The notes under the pieces: model-generated
What the model was told of the DNA's origin: nothing
Seen by the model: only the letters and a program-made list of their open reading frames with translations
The model's database searches: none
Shown: piece after piece, positions 22,801-34,800 of the stretch
Position numbering within the stretch: the first letter of the stretch is position 1
How the letters are laid out: each line of letters starts with the position of its first letter
Assembly: GCA_949825045.1 (NCBI GenBank)
Contig: OX463815.1
Span: forward strand, 16,857,231-16,921,230
Origin: Argyresthia goedartella
Taxonomy: Eukaryota; Arthropoda; Insecta; Lepidoptera; Argyresthiidae
Length of the DNA: 64,000 bases
Direction of reading: 5' to 3'
Position numbers and translations under genes: made by a program

Positions 22801-25800
22801 CAACACCATTTATTTCATATCTTATATCTTGGAAAAGGAATGACATTGTGTTGTTTGTAAAATCAACAGTTTTTTTTTTAACTTTGCCAGCGGCATCTTT
22901 GTTAGAAATATAAACAGCCCCTTCGATGTAAATCGTTGTTTATTTAATTAAATATATAAAAATCATTAAAAGAAATGAAATACTATGCATAAAATTTTGT
23001 ATAAAAGAAAAGTTTTCAGAAATATAAAACTTCAGTTCGACAAGTTTTGTTCAGTTCTGTTGGTGTTTATCGTCGATCGAAATATATGGTAAGTTTTTTT
23101 GTTTTTATTTTCACTAAACTCGATATCAATTAAAAAGAAAAACATGTTTCTAGTGATTGTAAGTGAGGCCTGCATATAAATACTTCGCTTTAGTAACTGT
23201 ACTCGCAAAACTCTTGTTATATTTTTACGTTTTAGATATGCCTACTTATATAACGCATTTTTGTTACAGAGCATGGCGTACTTTACAAATATTGACGATG
23301 CTGTTCCAATGTCAAATCCAGTTTACTATCACGAACTGGATCAATATTTATCAAAAACAGAGGAAAATGATTTGCAGCAAAGTCATGATCATGGTGCTAC
23401 TCTTTTAAAGAAAGCGGCTAAAAGAGAAAGTTTTCTCCATCATTAATACCATCAACGACAGAATATGTTATGCGTCATATTAGTTCAAAAAGTGGAAAAT
23501 ATCTCATCAAAATTAGTATCCATGAATTAAATGGTAGAGAGCTTAAGAATTTTGCCAGCGATGATAACGATACCGCTTACGTATCTGTCCAATATATAGT
23601 TAAAGATAACTATGATAAAGTTATGGAATCAGCAGAGGATCTTATTAGGGAAATCGGAAAAAAGCTATGTAATATGGAGTAAATTAGAAACATGGTTGGT
23701 GTTATTTATTTTTAATTATAAGTACATATAATAATATAATTATATCGCAAGTATGTTTAGTTTATACAATACCGCGAAATAAATACCTATCTCAATACTA
23801 CTAGCAACTTGTTTTATTTCAGGATAGGGGGAGGGTATCCATTATTATAGAAAAATAATAAAAAGTCTTATAAGTTATCTATTGTTAATTTAATCATCAA
23901 ATTAAAGTAATGTTAGGTTGAGTAAATACATGAATGCTTATAAGCTACACTTAATAATTACATAAACATTATAAATATTGTAGGTACATAATTCTCGTAT
24001 CGTAATACACACTTGATTAAAATACAAACAGCAATCTTATTCACATCTGAGATATTTTTTCTAGAGATAATCATAATGGAGTGCTATAATGACCCCAAGG
24101 TATAGTTGTAATTTTGTTCATTAATATATTTCTCTTGTCATCGTTTCTGCTTAAAACTAATTTGTTTAATTTCCTAGTAAAGACTTTGTGGTTTTTAGAT
24201 TTGTTAATATACATATTATCTCTTAATTCTTTGTTATTATACAAACAATGTTTGAATTTATCCATCTGAAGATTTTTGGTAACGGATTTTTTATACCTTT
24301 TGCTTTTTTAATAGATTTTTTTTCTGTGTTAATGCAATATAATTTAGCTCGTAATCCAATGAATTCTGATATCACTTGACCTCCCATTTCATCTTTGAAA
24401 TATCCAGGTAATTTTATATTCGCTTGCGGTATATCATATACATTTCCTACCTCAAAATTACTCGTGTCAAAATATTGGATATTTCGTTTCATATCTTTGT
24501 AAAAATCGGGGGTTTTTATGATATATAGCAGGCTGTCCGTGTCTGTATAGCAAAGTTTAAGATCTTGATAATATAGATTTTTCATGACAGTGACAGAATA
24601 GTGGAATTTATACAAGTGACTCTTTGCTATTTCAAGTACACTGAACCCGATATAGATTGGTCTGTCTAAGACAAGTTTAGTTTGTTGTAACTGAATTGCC
24701 ACCAAATTTTCGGAAAAGACGGCTAAGTTTTTAAAATTCGGCATGCTAATATATTTCTCCGCACCACAAAGTTTATTAGTTAGGAACTAGTTATGAATTA
24801 GTTATGAACTTCTCTCCAAACATTGCCAAGTTTTACGTCAACCTGCTTTCGTTTATTTTCAATAGTTTTGCCAAAGATGCTATTATTTTGTTTTTAAAAA
24901 AAATCGCGTTCGAATTCAGATGTTGCTTTCTGACGCAAAACTGTATTTAATTCTATATAGGGTTTCAAAAAGTTATCCTGTTCAAAGGTTAAAATTCTAT
25001 GTATTTTCAAAAGTCTCAACCCGTTTAACAGACACTCTTTCAAATGCACATAATGTATGATGTATTTATACTTGTTATGTAGATTCGCTATGAGTTTTTT
25101 TACTCCTTTTGCCTGGTGCTGCATATTTTTCTGGCGCAAATGGTAGATCCGAATGTTCATCATGAATGTTAACAGGGTACAATATCAACTTCTAGAATAT
25201 AACCTTTTTGACTGCACTCTGGTATAGATTCTAAATTGAACTTTTCAATTTCATCATGTTTTAAGAAGCGGAAATTTTTGGTAGGAAGTTTTTGCATCAT
25301 TGCAAAACCATATAGATTGACACAGCTCATATACACTAAGTAAGAATCTGGTACATTGTCATCGTAATCACTCAAATATACGTAATTTGCTTTGGCGTGT
25401 CTTAACGAGCATTGAGCAAGTCCTCCCCGTATACCGTTTTCTAACATCTGATACATTTCAATATCAGATATCAAATCCAATTCAACTTTGGTAAATAACA
25501 ACATAGCATCCCAACTAAGTGAAGGAGATGACACATAGTAGCAAGGATCCAGGTTATATGAATTCAAACTCATCACTCTAAACTTTTCAAAAACATCACA
25601 TAGCAATAATACATCACACATTAGATAAAGATCCGTATATTCTCCCAGATTTTTTATTTGAATGACCTGCCAAACCTTTTGCGCATGATTATAGTTTTCT
25701 TCGCTTATATTTTCACCTGAAAGTTTGTTGAAAAAATATTTTTTGTCTGGTAACTGACAGTCTTCGTATCGTTTCCATGAATCTACATAGTGGTAACAAT

Positions 25801-28800
25801 AATTTCCTTTTCTACGAAGTAAATCGAATAAATGATTTTGTGGGAAAAAAGTTTTTAAGCTCTGAAAATCACTCGGATCCAAAGTATCCACTAGTTTGTC
25901 CAAGCTCGAACTGAGAAAATTAAAAGAGTCAATAAATTTTAATTGTGCTGAATTATCTTTATCTATTGGGATGAACTTTGTTAAAGTTATATATTTCTCT
26001 TTCGTTTGAGGAATCAAATTAATACGGCCTGCAATATTAGCTAATTCTGTTATGAATAAGTGACAATCATAACCAGAGAGATTGTGAAATACAATCGGTA
26101 TAAACTGACAAGTCTTTGCACTGAGGTTACATAAATTATGAGCAGGTCCGCGTAACTTTCCCGTGAAGTGATCATGATCAGCTACAATTGTATCATCGTT
26201 TTTAAAATCCAGCTTGCAGATGTGACAAACTGTCGCATTTTCAATCGATTGACGCTCGGTTTCAGTTAGTGGCAACATTTCCTTGTTAGAATATATTAAT
26301 GGGTACAATTTCATCACATCACGAGTGATACACTCCGCAAACTTTTTGCTACAATTTGGGCCCCGATACGATACGTACTGATTCAGTTCTGGCTTTGACG
26401 CACAACATATATTGTACAAAACATGATGCTTCATGAATTTGAAGATCTTGTACATATTGTTTTTTACTTCTATCAGAATATTCTCGGAGCGAACTTTCAA
26501 AATCACCATTGATTACAATTGGTATTTTTTGAGTTTTTTCAACATTGGAAAATTTCAGTTTTGTATTCGGTTCAGGTAAAATAGTTTTTACCCTAGCGCA
26601 ATCATGAGTTGCGAGTTTTTGCTCACAGTCAAAGTAAATGAAACACTCCTCACACAAAAATATCTTACATTTGTGTTTAGTAAGCTGTTTGTGTACGAGT
26701 CTTTCAAATTTTTTTATCAAGCAGAAATGAAATACTTCATTGTTTTCCAGGAGTTATAAATTAACATGATGCAACTTTCGCTTAGCCGTTTTGTATAAAG
26801 GCCCCGTAACATGTTGCTTTTTTTCCAATCCATAAACATTTACAGAAATACTTTCATTTTTCATCTGAAACAGTTTTATGTCATCTAAGCTTAGAGGAAA
26901 TTTCATACTTGAAATATTCAAAATGTCTTTAAAATGGGGATAAGATGACACTCGGATTGAGTTACTTTTCACAGGATAAAGATGTGCCATAACGCTGTAC
27001 AAAAAACAATAATTGTCATTGTTTTTTATGTTCAAACAGGCCTTGGTATTTTGAATATTTTTCGGTAAATTTATGTAAGTTCCTGCTCTCAAAGGGTTAT
27101 ATTGATAAGTATTTAACTCTAAATGACTCTAAGTCTAATTGAGTCTAAGCTCCAACCTGATTCTGAAAGTTCAAACTCTGAACATTTGGTCATGAGTGTA
27201 TCTATGCATTGCTCATAAAACGATTGTAAATCTGTATTTTGGAATACTACACAGAATTGTGTGTTAAACGACTTCATTGATTTACGCTCATCTTTCGGTA
27301 ATACATAAGATGCAAAGAGCTCAAAGTTAACTTTCAAAGCCTTAAACTTGTGCAAAGAATCGTTGACAAGTTGGAGAACTGTGGCAGCTATGCTTCTCAA
27401 AAACATTTCTGCGTCAAATTCTGCGGTCATAGGATTGACTCGATAGCTAATGATTCGGGATTTAAACGCACTAGAAATTACTTGTACATTGGGGAATTGT
27501 GACTGAATCAAACAGTTAGATTTATGTAAGTTAGATCTTTTATGTGACGCTGAATGAGAAACATAAATATCACACTCCTTGCAAACCTTCATGATTATTT
27601 ACTTTTAACTAACTACTTTAATAACTTAATCAGGAAATTACAATTGTTTGTCACTGGTTGTAACATTTATTTCATTTGACTGATTTATGCCATTTGTGTC
27701 ATTTTACTGATTTATGCCATTTGTGTCATTTAACTGATTTATGCCATTAGCTGTAAGGGAAAACACAGCAATAATGAATGAATGAATGAATGAATGAATG
27801 GTGCTTCTCCAGCCAGGGTTCTAAACCTGTTCCGGTCTTTCGGCCGGCATACCAGAGGGCACATGTTTTGAGGGGGGGCGGAATGACCTGCTCTGTAGGA
27901 AGGGAAGGATAGTGAATTCAATCGACCGACTCTTCAGCCTGAAGCCAATATAGGATATGTGGAATGGGGAGGATGTGGGATTTGGAGAGCAGCTGTTGTT
28001 TTCTTCAAGTTCTTGTTTTCCTTCTATTTTCAGTTATTGTTAATAGTTGAGTTTCCTGAGTCGTGTTCGTTTGGGTTATCCGGTAAGTTTCCAGTTTCGC
28101 TTTTGCTGTCTGTTTCTGGGATACGGTATATTTGCCTCTAGGCCATCCTGACTTCGTCCCTGTTGTGTGATGATTCTGTCCAGTAACTGTGTTCTTCACC
28201 GTAGTATTTGATGTCATGCTTAAGGAAATCTTTCCAGGTGTATATAGGTCGGCCGACTTTCTTCTTCCTTGCTTCGTAGGTATTTGAATGGAGCGTGTAG
28301 TAAGTGCTGTTGTGGGCGTCGCAGAATATGTATAGTAACATATCCGGTGGTTTTTGATTCGTTTGGTTATCGTTTTGCCCTGTAGTCAGTCATGAATTTT
28401 GTGCTATCTTGGATAGCTTCTGGCGTTCTCAAACATGTCTCTGAGGATCAGGCATTCATATACTGACTTTCAACTGTTTGCTTTAGTGAGGGTTGCCGCT
28501 TTTTGTCCGTATTTTATAAACAGTGCAATGACCATTTTGTAAATCAGGCGCACTATAATTCAGTCCATGTTGGATTTCTTTATAAAATGCATTAGGGCCT
28601 TGGAATTGCATATGGCTTGCCGGCACCTCTTTTTTATTGTGTCCTATGTCCTGCCGTAATATATGTGCCGAGATATTTGATTTCGTTTACGGTTCGTATT
28701 GGAACTACGTCCAATTCACTGGTTGTTTATGGGGTCTCTTATAAGAATTTTCGTCTTTCTACTTTTAAGTTGAGCCATGAGCAGTTCTCCGATGATATTT

Positions 28801-31800
28801 AATTATTCACTTTTAGCTACTCCGCGGCATAGCAGCGCTGCGTATAAACGCTTTTTCAGGTCGCGGGCGGTCCGACTCTGGAACGCACCTCTTTGCACTA
28901 TAAGAGACAGTCCGACTCTTTTTTCTTTTAAGAAACATATCAAAGAGCTCTACATGTCTCTTTCGTAAAAGTTATTGTATTTATTTTATTATATGTAAGG
29001 TTTATGTATATATCGGTAATTATTTCGTATTTGCTATCTGTATTTTACAGATATTTTAATTTATTCCTAGGCATTTTAGTTATAGTAATTATTGTGCACT
29101 GCCTACCCTTTTATGATAGCAATTCCTGTAATGCCTTGTTTTGCTGGAAGAAATCTCTTTCTAGAGACAAGCTCGCCCTTGTACATGCATTTTCTTTTGA
29201 TGTAACTTTTAAAATATTTGTGTGCAATATTGTGAAGGAGGTTTGTTCCTATAATTCCCTTTTTCCTGTATTTCTTTATAGCGTCTTGTCCGATGCGAGC
29301 ATACAGATACCAGAGATAGTGTTTTGACATATGTATCATGTTTGTTTACTGTATATAGGCTATGTGTATGTTTCTGTTAGTCAATTCCTCATCAATGTTG
29401 AGTCTTTTAGTTATGTGGAGATTTTTTATGTACTCAGTGAAAGCTTCTGCGTTTGGTGCGTCGATCGCAAGTTTGATGCGTGGATAATTGCTGTTAGCTT
29501 CCACGTATCTAGCTAAGTCTCTTCTGATGTGGGTATGGTTGAATGTCGCTCCAAACAGATGGTTGATTTGGTCTGCAATTGCATGGAACAGGCAATTTCC
29601 ATCTCTGGGCATTGGTAGAGTTTCCATTGTGAGATATTACTACAGCAGAAAGCCTCATGGTATTTTAGCTAATATGAATGTGTGTGTGTGGGTTGTTTCT
29701 AAGAGGTGTACGGCCGGTATGATGAGAGACGCTGTTTGGCTTTTTACGATCTATTTTTATTCTAATGTTTCCCGGTATTTCCAAGATGGGCTGACACCAT
29801 AGAATGGGTGCCAGATGTGTGAGGGAACGTTGTGAGCCTTTTGTGCTTCGAAGCTTTTTCAATTGTTCCTAAATAGCAGTCAATTGTTTTGTCTAGTTTC
29901 TGGGAGTTTGGTGAGATGGCCTTTTTATGACATGCACTTGTTTAGTTTTTGTTTACTGTCGGGTTTAGTATATTTGCAGTTTAGCTACATAAAAATAATT
30001 CTAGGATTGTTAAGTTTTGGGTTGGCTTATTCACTGAGTTTCAGGGTTTAGTGGATGGTTATTGTTAATGACTGTTTTGAATGGTCTTTCGAAGATGAGG
30101 AGAAAATAAATCTCGAGGAGAATTATCTCGAATTTATTTTCAGGCAAAGCAATATAAGTATGTATGTAGCTATAATAATGTTTTATTAGTTGATTTTGAT
30201 ATTGCGTAGGTAGGGAATTGTTATATCCTGCCTATGACGCACCTATAAATGTGATTATGCCTTAGTCAATAGGGGCGACCGCGGCCGCAGTAAGTGGTGG
30301 TTTATTATTGTCAGGCGGCGAGTGGTGCTGAGAGAAATAAAGTTAGAGGTAGGTAATCACTATCAATGATGTCCTAATCGGAATGATCTCACCAGGTTGG
30401 TGTGTTTAGCGGCGGTGGTGGTGGAGGCAGTAGCGTTGAGGGTGTGTTGCGTAGGCGTCGCTCGCTGCCGGCCTGTCGCTGCGTGGCTCAGACGTGCACC
30501 TGGCCTAGAATAAATTCTAGGGCTTGCACAGATGGGATGCCTAAGAGTATCGCGCAGTTCTCTGGGCATTCATTACACTTGACCGCACTAGTATCATCAC
30601 AATCACTGAAATGCGCGGTATTGCACAGATGGGGTGCCTAGATGGATCGCGCAGATTCCCCAGGTAACCCTTACAGTAACACGCGGTATAAGCCAGCCTA
30701 TAAGCCAGGCTCGTTTTCGGGCCTCCGGAGGCAGAACAAAAGGCGCGCGCCGGGGATGAAAACTATTGTTTGTTTAAATGCGTTTGGGAGATCTCGGGGG
30801 GACACGTCCGTTCGGTCCGGCAACACAAACGCCACTCCTGTAAGGGAAAACACAGCAATAAGAAGAAAAATACAATTTTATTCTTATGATGTTTATAATA
30901 ATCCATTAAATGTGCACTTAACAACAAAAACATAAAATTATAAAAGAGTAGCCGCCTTATTCATAAACGTCTAATAAACCTATTTTAACTATAATGCCGT
31001 TATAGTTCGTTTGTCTCTGTCTGTCACTTTGAAATTTGTATTTGTGAGAAAAGGACAAAACACATTTTAGCTATAATAGGTTTAATAAGTTTTATGAATA
31101 AGGCGGTAGGTAAATAGATGATTATATTTTATTATTAATGGTTACAATAGGGTGGTTACATAATCTTAGGCCTACAATGGGTTATGTGGGTACATAATAG
31201 GCTGTATGTTAGAAAATTCATCCTTTCCTGCCTGTATCACACGTGAAACGGTACGCCAGATTTCTGTATCAGTATCAGCGGCTAGTTTAAGTGTAACCAG
31301 CGCGCGTTTCCAGCGATCTTCACTTGGCTCGCGTTCTACCTCAGAGCTGTTGTAGACGCGTAGCTCGAAGTAGTATTGGCCGATGCGAGTTGGATCACGC
31401 TGAGTTGTGTAGCCATGCGCTCCTCGCTGGGATAGAAAGCTGCGCAGGTTGGCTGCTCTCACAGGCTTCAAGTTTTGATGTGCTGGCTCCACCTGAGAAA
31501 TATAAAAAAATAAAATACAAATTGTAATACTATTTAACGCTTTTTATACTGTAATGCAAATAAACAGCTTTGCTTGCTACACCACGCGTGCTACGCCCCA
31601 CTCTTGCTACGCCGCACCGCGTCACAATCACGAAAGCGCATGCGTTACGAGATCTCTGGCGCTACGACTTATCAGCGACAGGATAGACACATTTGGAAAG
31701 AAGTTCGTATCTTGTTTGTTTGTTAGCTATTGGGTTTGTTTTTTAGTGTGTTTAGGACCGCAATATCTAGCTTACTACACCTTTCTAAGGTGGAGCGGAG

Positions 31801-34800
31801 CCACATCTTACAAAACTGCGGCTGAAAAACTGAGACTGTTGAACCAATTGAATACTGCGGATGCATGAAGGGTGGACAGAGGACGGATATGGATAGCAAA
31901 TATAATTGGTCGCCTACCTCTGATGTTGGACGTTTTCGTTTGATCGCCTGCGATGGTGGTAACTTCTCATCGGACTCGGAGCTTGCAAGTTCCAGCTGCG
32001 GGACCTGCATCGAGGTCTTCTTGCTTCTGCGCTTCTTGGGGGCCTCGGTTTTCTTTTTTTTCGCCCGGCTTCTTGGACGTTGACGGTTCCGCTTTTCGCG
32101 GCGACTGCGGTGCCGATGATGTTGCAGGAGGCGCCGACCAAATGCTGACGTTGTCAGCAACTTCGTCCGCCCAAAACGGATTTTGTGACCAGCCAGACCT
32201 GAAAACAATAAAACTATGTTATTTTTAACCCTTAATAAGGCAGGGAAAATATTCCCGCCAAATCTTTATCCCCATGGCTTGGTAAAACCAGTTGTATGAA
32301 GTATGGGGCAAAAAAAAACATTTTGTGGAGTTAGGGACATCATTTTGAACAATATTCACTATCAAACCGATTTGAACAGAGCAACTTTATTTTTCATTTC
32401 TCTATACAAATCATCTGAAAACAATAAAATATATTATTTTAACCCTTAATATAGCAAGGAAAAATATTCCTACCAAATTTTTAACCCTATGGCTTGGTAA
32501 TACCAGGTTTTTGGAGTATGGAGCGACAAAACCTTTTGGGGAGTTAGGGACATCATTCTGAACAACTTTCACTATAAAACCGATTTGAACAGAGCAACTT
32601 TATTTTTCACTTCTCTATACACATCATCTAATATCCGCTCGGCCCAAAATGTATTGCGATGTCAAAAAAAAAAGTTGCTCTGATCAAATCGCTTTTATAG
32701 TGAAACTTGTTCAGAACGATCTCCACTACTCCGCAAAAAAAATTATCGCTCCATACTCTCAAACACTCTGTACATTCCAAAACCAACGAAATTTTTTGCA
32801 AGCTCAGGCCCAATCAAGGGCTATCACCCCTCTTAAGACGCTAATGAAGAAATAACTAGGAAGGTTAGGAAGTATTAGTGCATACATACTTACATGATGC
32901 TGCAGGATTAAGAAGGTATTGTGAGTACTTGAAACTTGCAACGAGCACAGCAAACTGCAACGATTACCACTTTACTTCACTTCACTCTTTTCACGAAATG
33001 AGTCACAAACTTAATTTAGCTCAAATATATACGCCTCCACTCTTAGACTGTGTTCATATTGACAAATCCATCAAGAAAAATTGTAATATTATTTTTTAGA
33101 GGTGATAATGATACACAAATTTTAACCATAAGTAATATGTTCATAAAGCCTTTACTAATTTCAAACGACAGCGTAAGTGTGAATCAGTCCCAATATTTCT
33201 TTATAGAAATGCTTCGTCAAGTGGCGCCTAACAGTCCTAGTAAGTCGAGACAAAATCGTTTAAGGCAGTGTTAAAGTACTTGCGTATGAGGCAGCGCTAA
33301 TTTAAGGTCTTCTTATTTTATTCTACATAGCCAGTTATGTAGAAAACCATTATAAAAAGATTCCTTGCCTTATACAGGTTGTGGCAGAAAGGAGTAGTTA
33401 TATTTTAGGGTTGTTATTGACATCATTTTGAACAACTTTTAGTATAAACCGATTTGATAAAAGGAACTTTATTTTTGAAATCTCCATACAAATCAGGTTT
33501 TAATATAATCTTTCTCTTTTTTAATACCCAACCATCCTTGTTGTTTTATTTGGCTAAGATCTTCCCTTACATATTTTAACCATTTATAATTTGCCCCGCA
33601 GTGGGATAAAATAAATTATAAATATTTAAGGTCCATATACTTGCATTGGCCACATTACCACCTTTCGCTCTATTAGTTAATCTTATTGAGAGCCTATTAC
33701 TTTTAAAAATAGAAAATCTGATAGTAAAGTTCGCGCCAAGTTTCTTTATTTCTAGCGAGCGAGTGCTACCTCTCTCTCACACACCCACCCTTACGATATG
33801 CAAGAAAGAAAGTCACCGCTTTGCTCAGGTCCACAAAAACTTGGCGCCGTCTGTACCACTGAGTCCAAGATAACACATCTCTCCATATGGACAATGGAAT
33901 GTCGCAGCTTTCCATATACGTCACCACATATCATGTTCGCACTGTCCCGATGCACCGAATAATGATTTATTCTTATCACAGTATTTAACATTTACATACA
34001 TGCACATACACTTCTTCTGGCCCCACACTAGGATACCCTGTGTCGCGGGAATAAAAAAACGGGTCAAGTGCGAGTCTAAATCGCGCACGAAGGGTTCCGT
34101 ACCACCGTTCAATGGAAGCGATGGTGTGGAGTGAATAGTTTGGATTTTACACAGCAAAATATTGTTTACAAAGTTATTGGTGCGGTTACTTTCACACTCC
34201 ATGTACGTAACCAGGTGCATCCACAAGTTTGTATGTGGTATTGAAAGAATTGTTGTATGAGAGCCCCCTTAAATATTTCTTTTATCCTGTTTTTTAGTAT
34301 TTGTTGTTATAGCGGTAACATAAATACATAATCTGTGAAAATTTCAACTCTCTAGCTAGCTAGGTTCTTGAGATACAGCCTGGTGACAGACGGACGGACG
34401 GACGGACAGCGGAGTCTTAGTAATAGGGTCCCGTTTGGAACCCTTCGGGTACGGAACCCTAAAAATAGCGACGTCACAACATGTAAACAACCATGACCTG
34501 AGGATTTTTTTTCTTAGGCTGCGACTTACTATCGCATGTTTCAGATAAATTGAGAAAAAAAATATCTCAATTTATCTGAAACAAGCTATAACCACTGTGA
34601 CACCAGTGTGCGATGTGCAGTGATACGGTATGCCTCCACCGATAGTACACAATACGTATTGCTTAAGCGAATCAAGTAGGGCTGTAAACATACTCTGCGT
34701 TACGACAAAAATATTAAACACCGTTTAACCTCAAACCCCATTATTGTTTCTAACCCAGTATTGAACGGGAGTTTATTATTTGCGGTAAGGCTCACTATGT

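Larger units (their letters stand above)
21463..27592. mobile_element. Decayed Polinton/Maverick-like (adintovirus-like) element
   Basis: A cluster distinct from the neighbouring LINEs. It contains a protein-primed-type family B DNA polymerase with an endonuclease VII-like domain (27592-24071, minus), a short spliced gene (23086-23682, plus), a capsid-like reading frame (22935-21884, minus) and a downstream frame overlapping it by ATGA (21887-21463, minus). PolB plus capsid-like genes without reverse transcriptase points to Polinton-like elements. I found no integrase, packaging ATPase, protease or terminal repeats, so it is partial or of a divergent type. All genes but the last carry breaks. 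Confidence 0.7.
27775..30837 (-). mobile_element. LINE with OTU-protease-like domain, 24-bp target duplication
   Basis: A 24-base sequence at 27751-27774 is repeated exactly at 30838-30861. The intervening 3,063 bases end on the minus strand in a CATT microsatellite (27775-27801), the tail type of some LINEs. From the 5' side there is a GC-rich leader with repeats, an OTU-like domain (29627-29346), RT thumb remnants and a C-terminal GRPIYTWKDF block (28341-28138). The body is heavily decayed and is itself interrupted by another LINE's tail at about 28797-29240. The clade is not determined. Confidence 0.8.

Noticed and set aside
27775..27801. Simple ATGA microsatellite unrelated to other features
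   Set aside because: It sits exactly between the left target duplication and the LINE 3' end, so it is better read as the LINE tail.
30363..30641. Arg/Thr-rich frames as genes
   Set aside because: Low-complexity GC-rich LINE leader sequence with no conserved domain.
31953..32228. Plus-strand frames of 72-91 codons at this place
   Set aside because: They are antisense to exon 2 of the nested gene, which has matching splice sites and phases.
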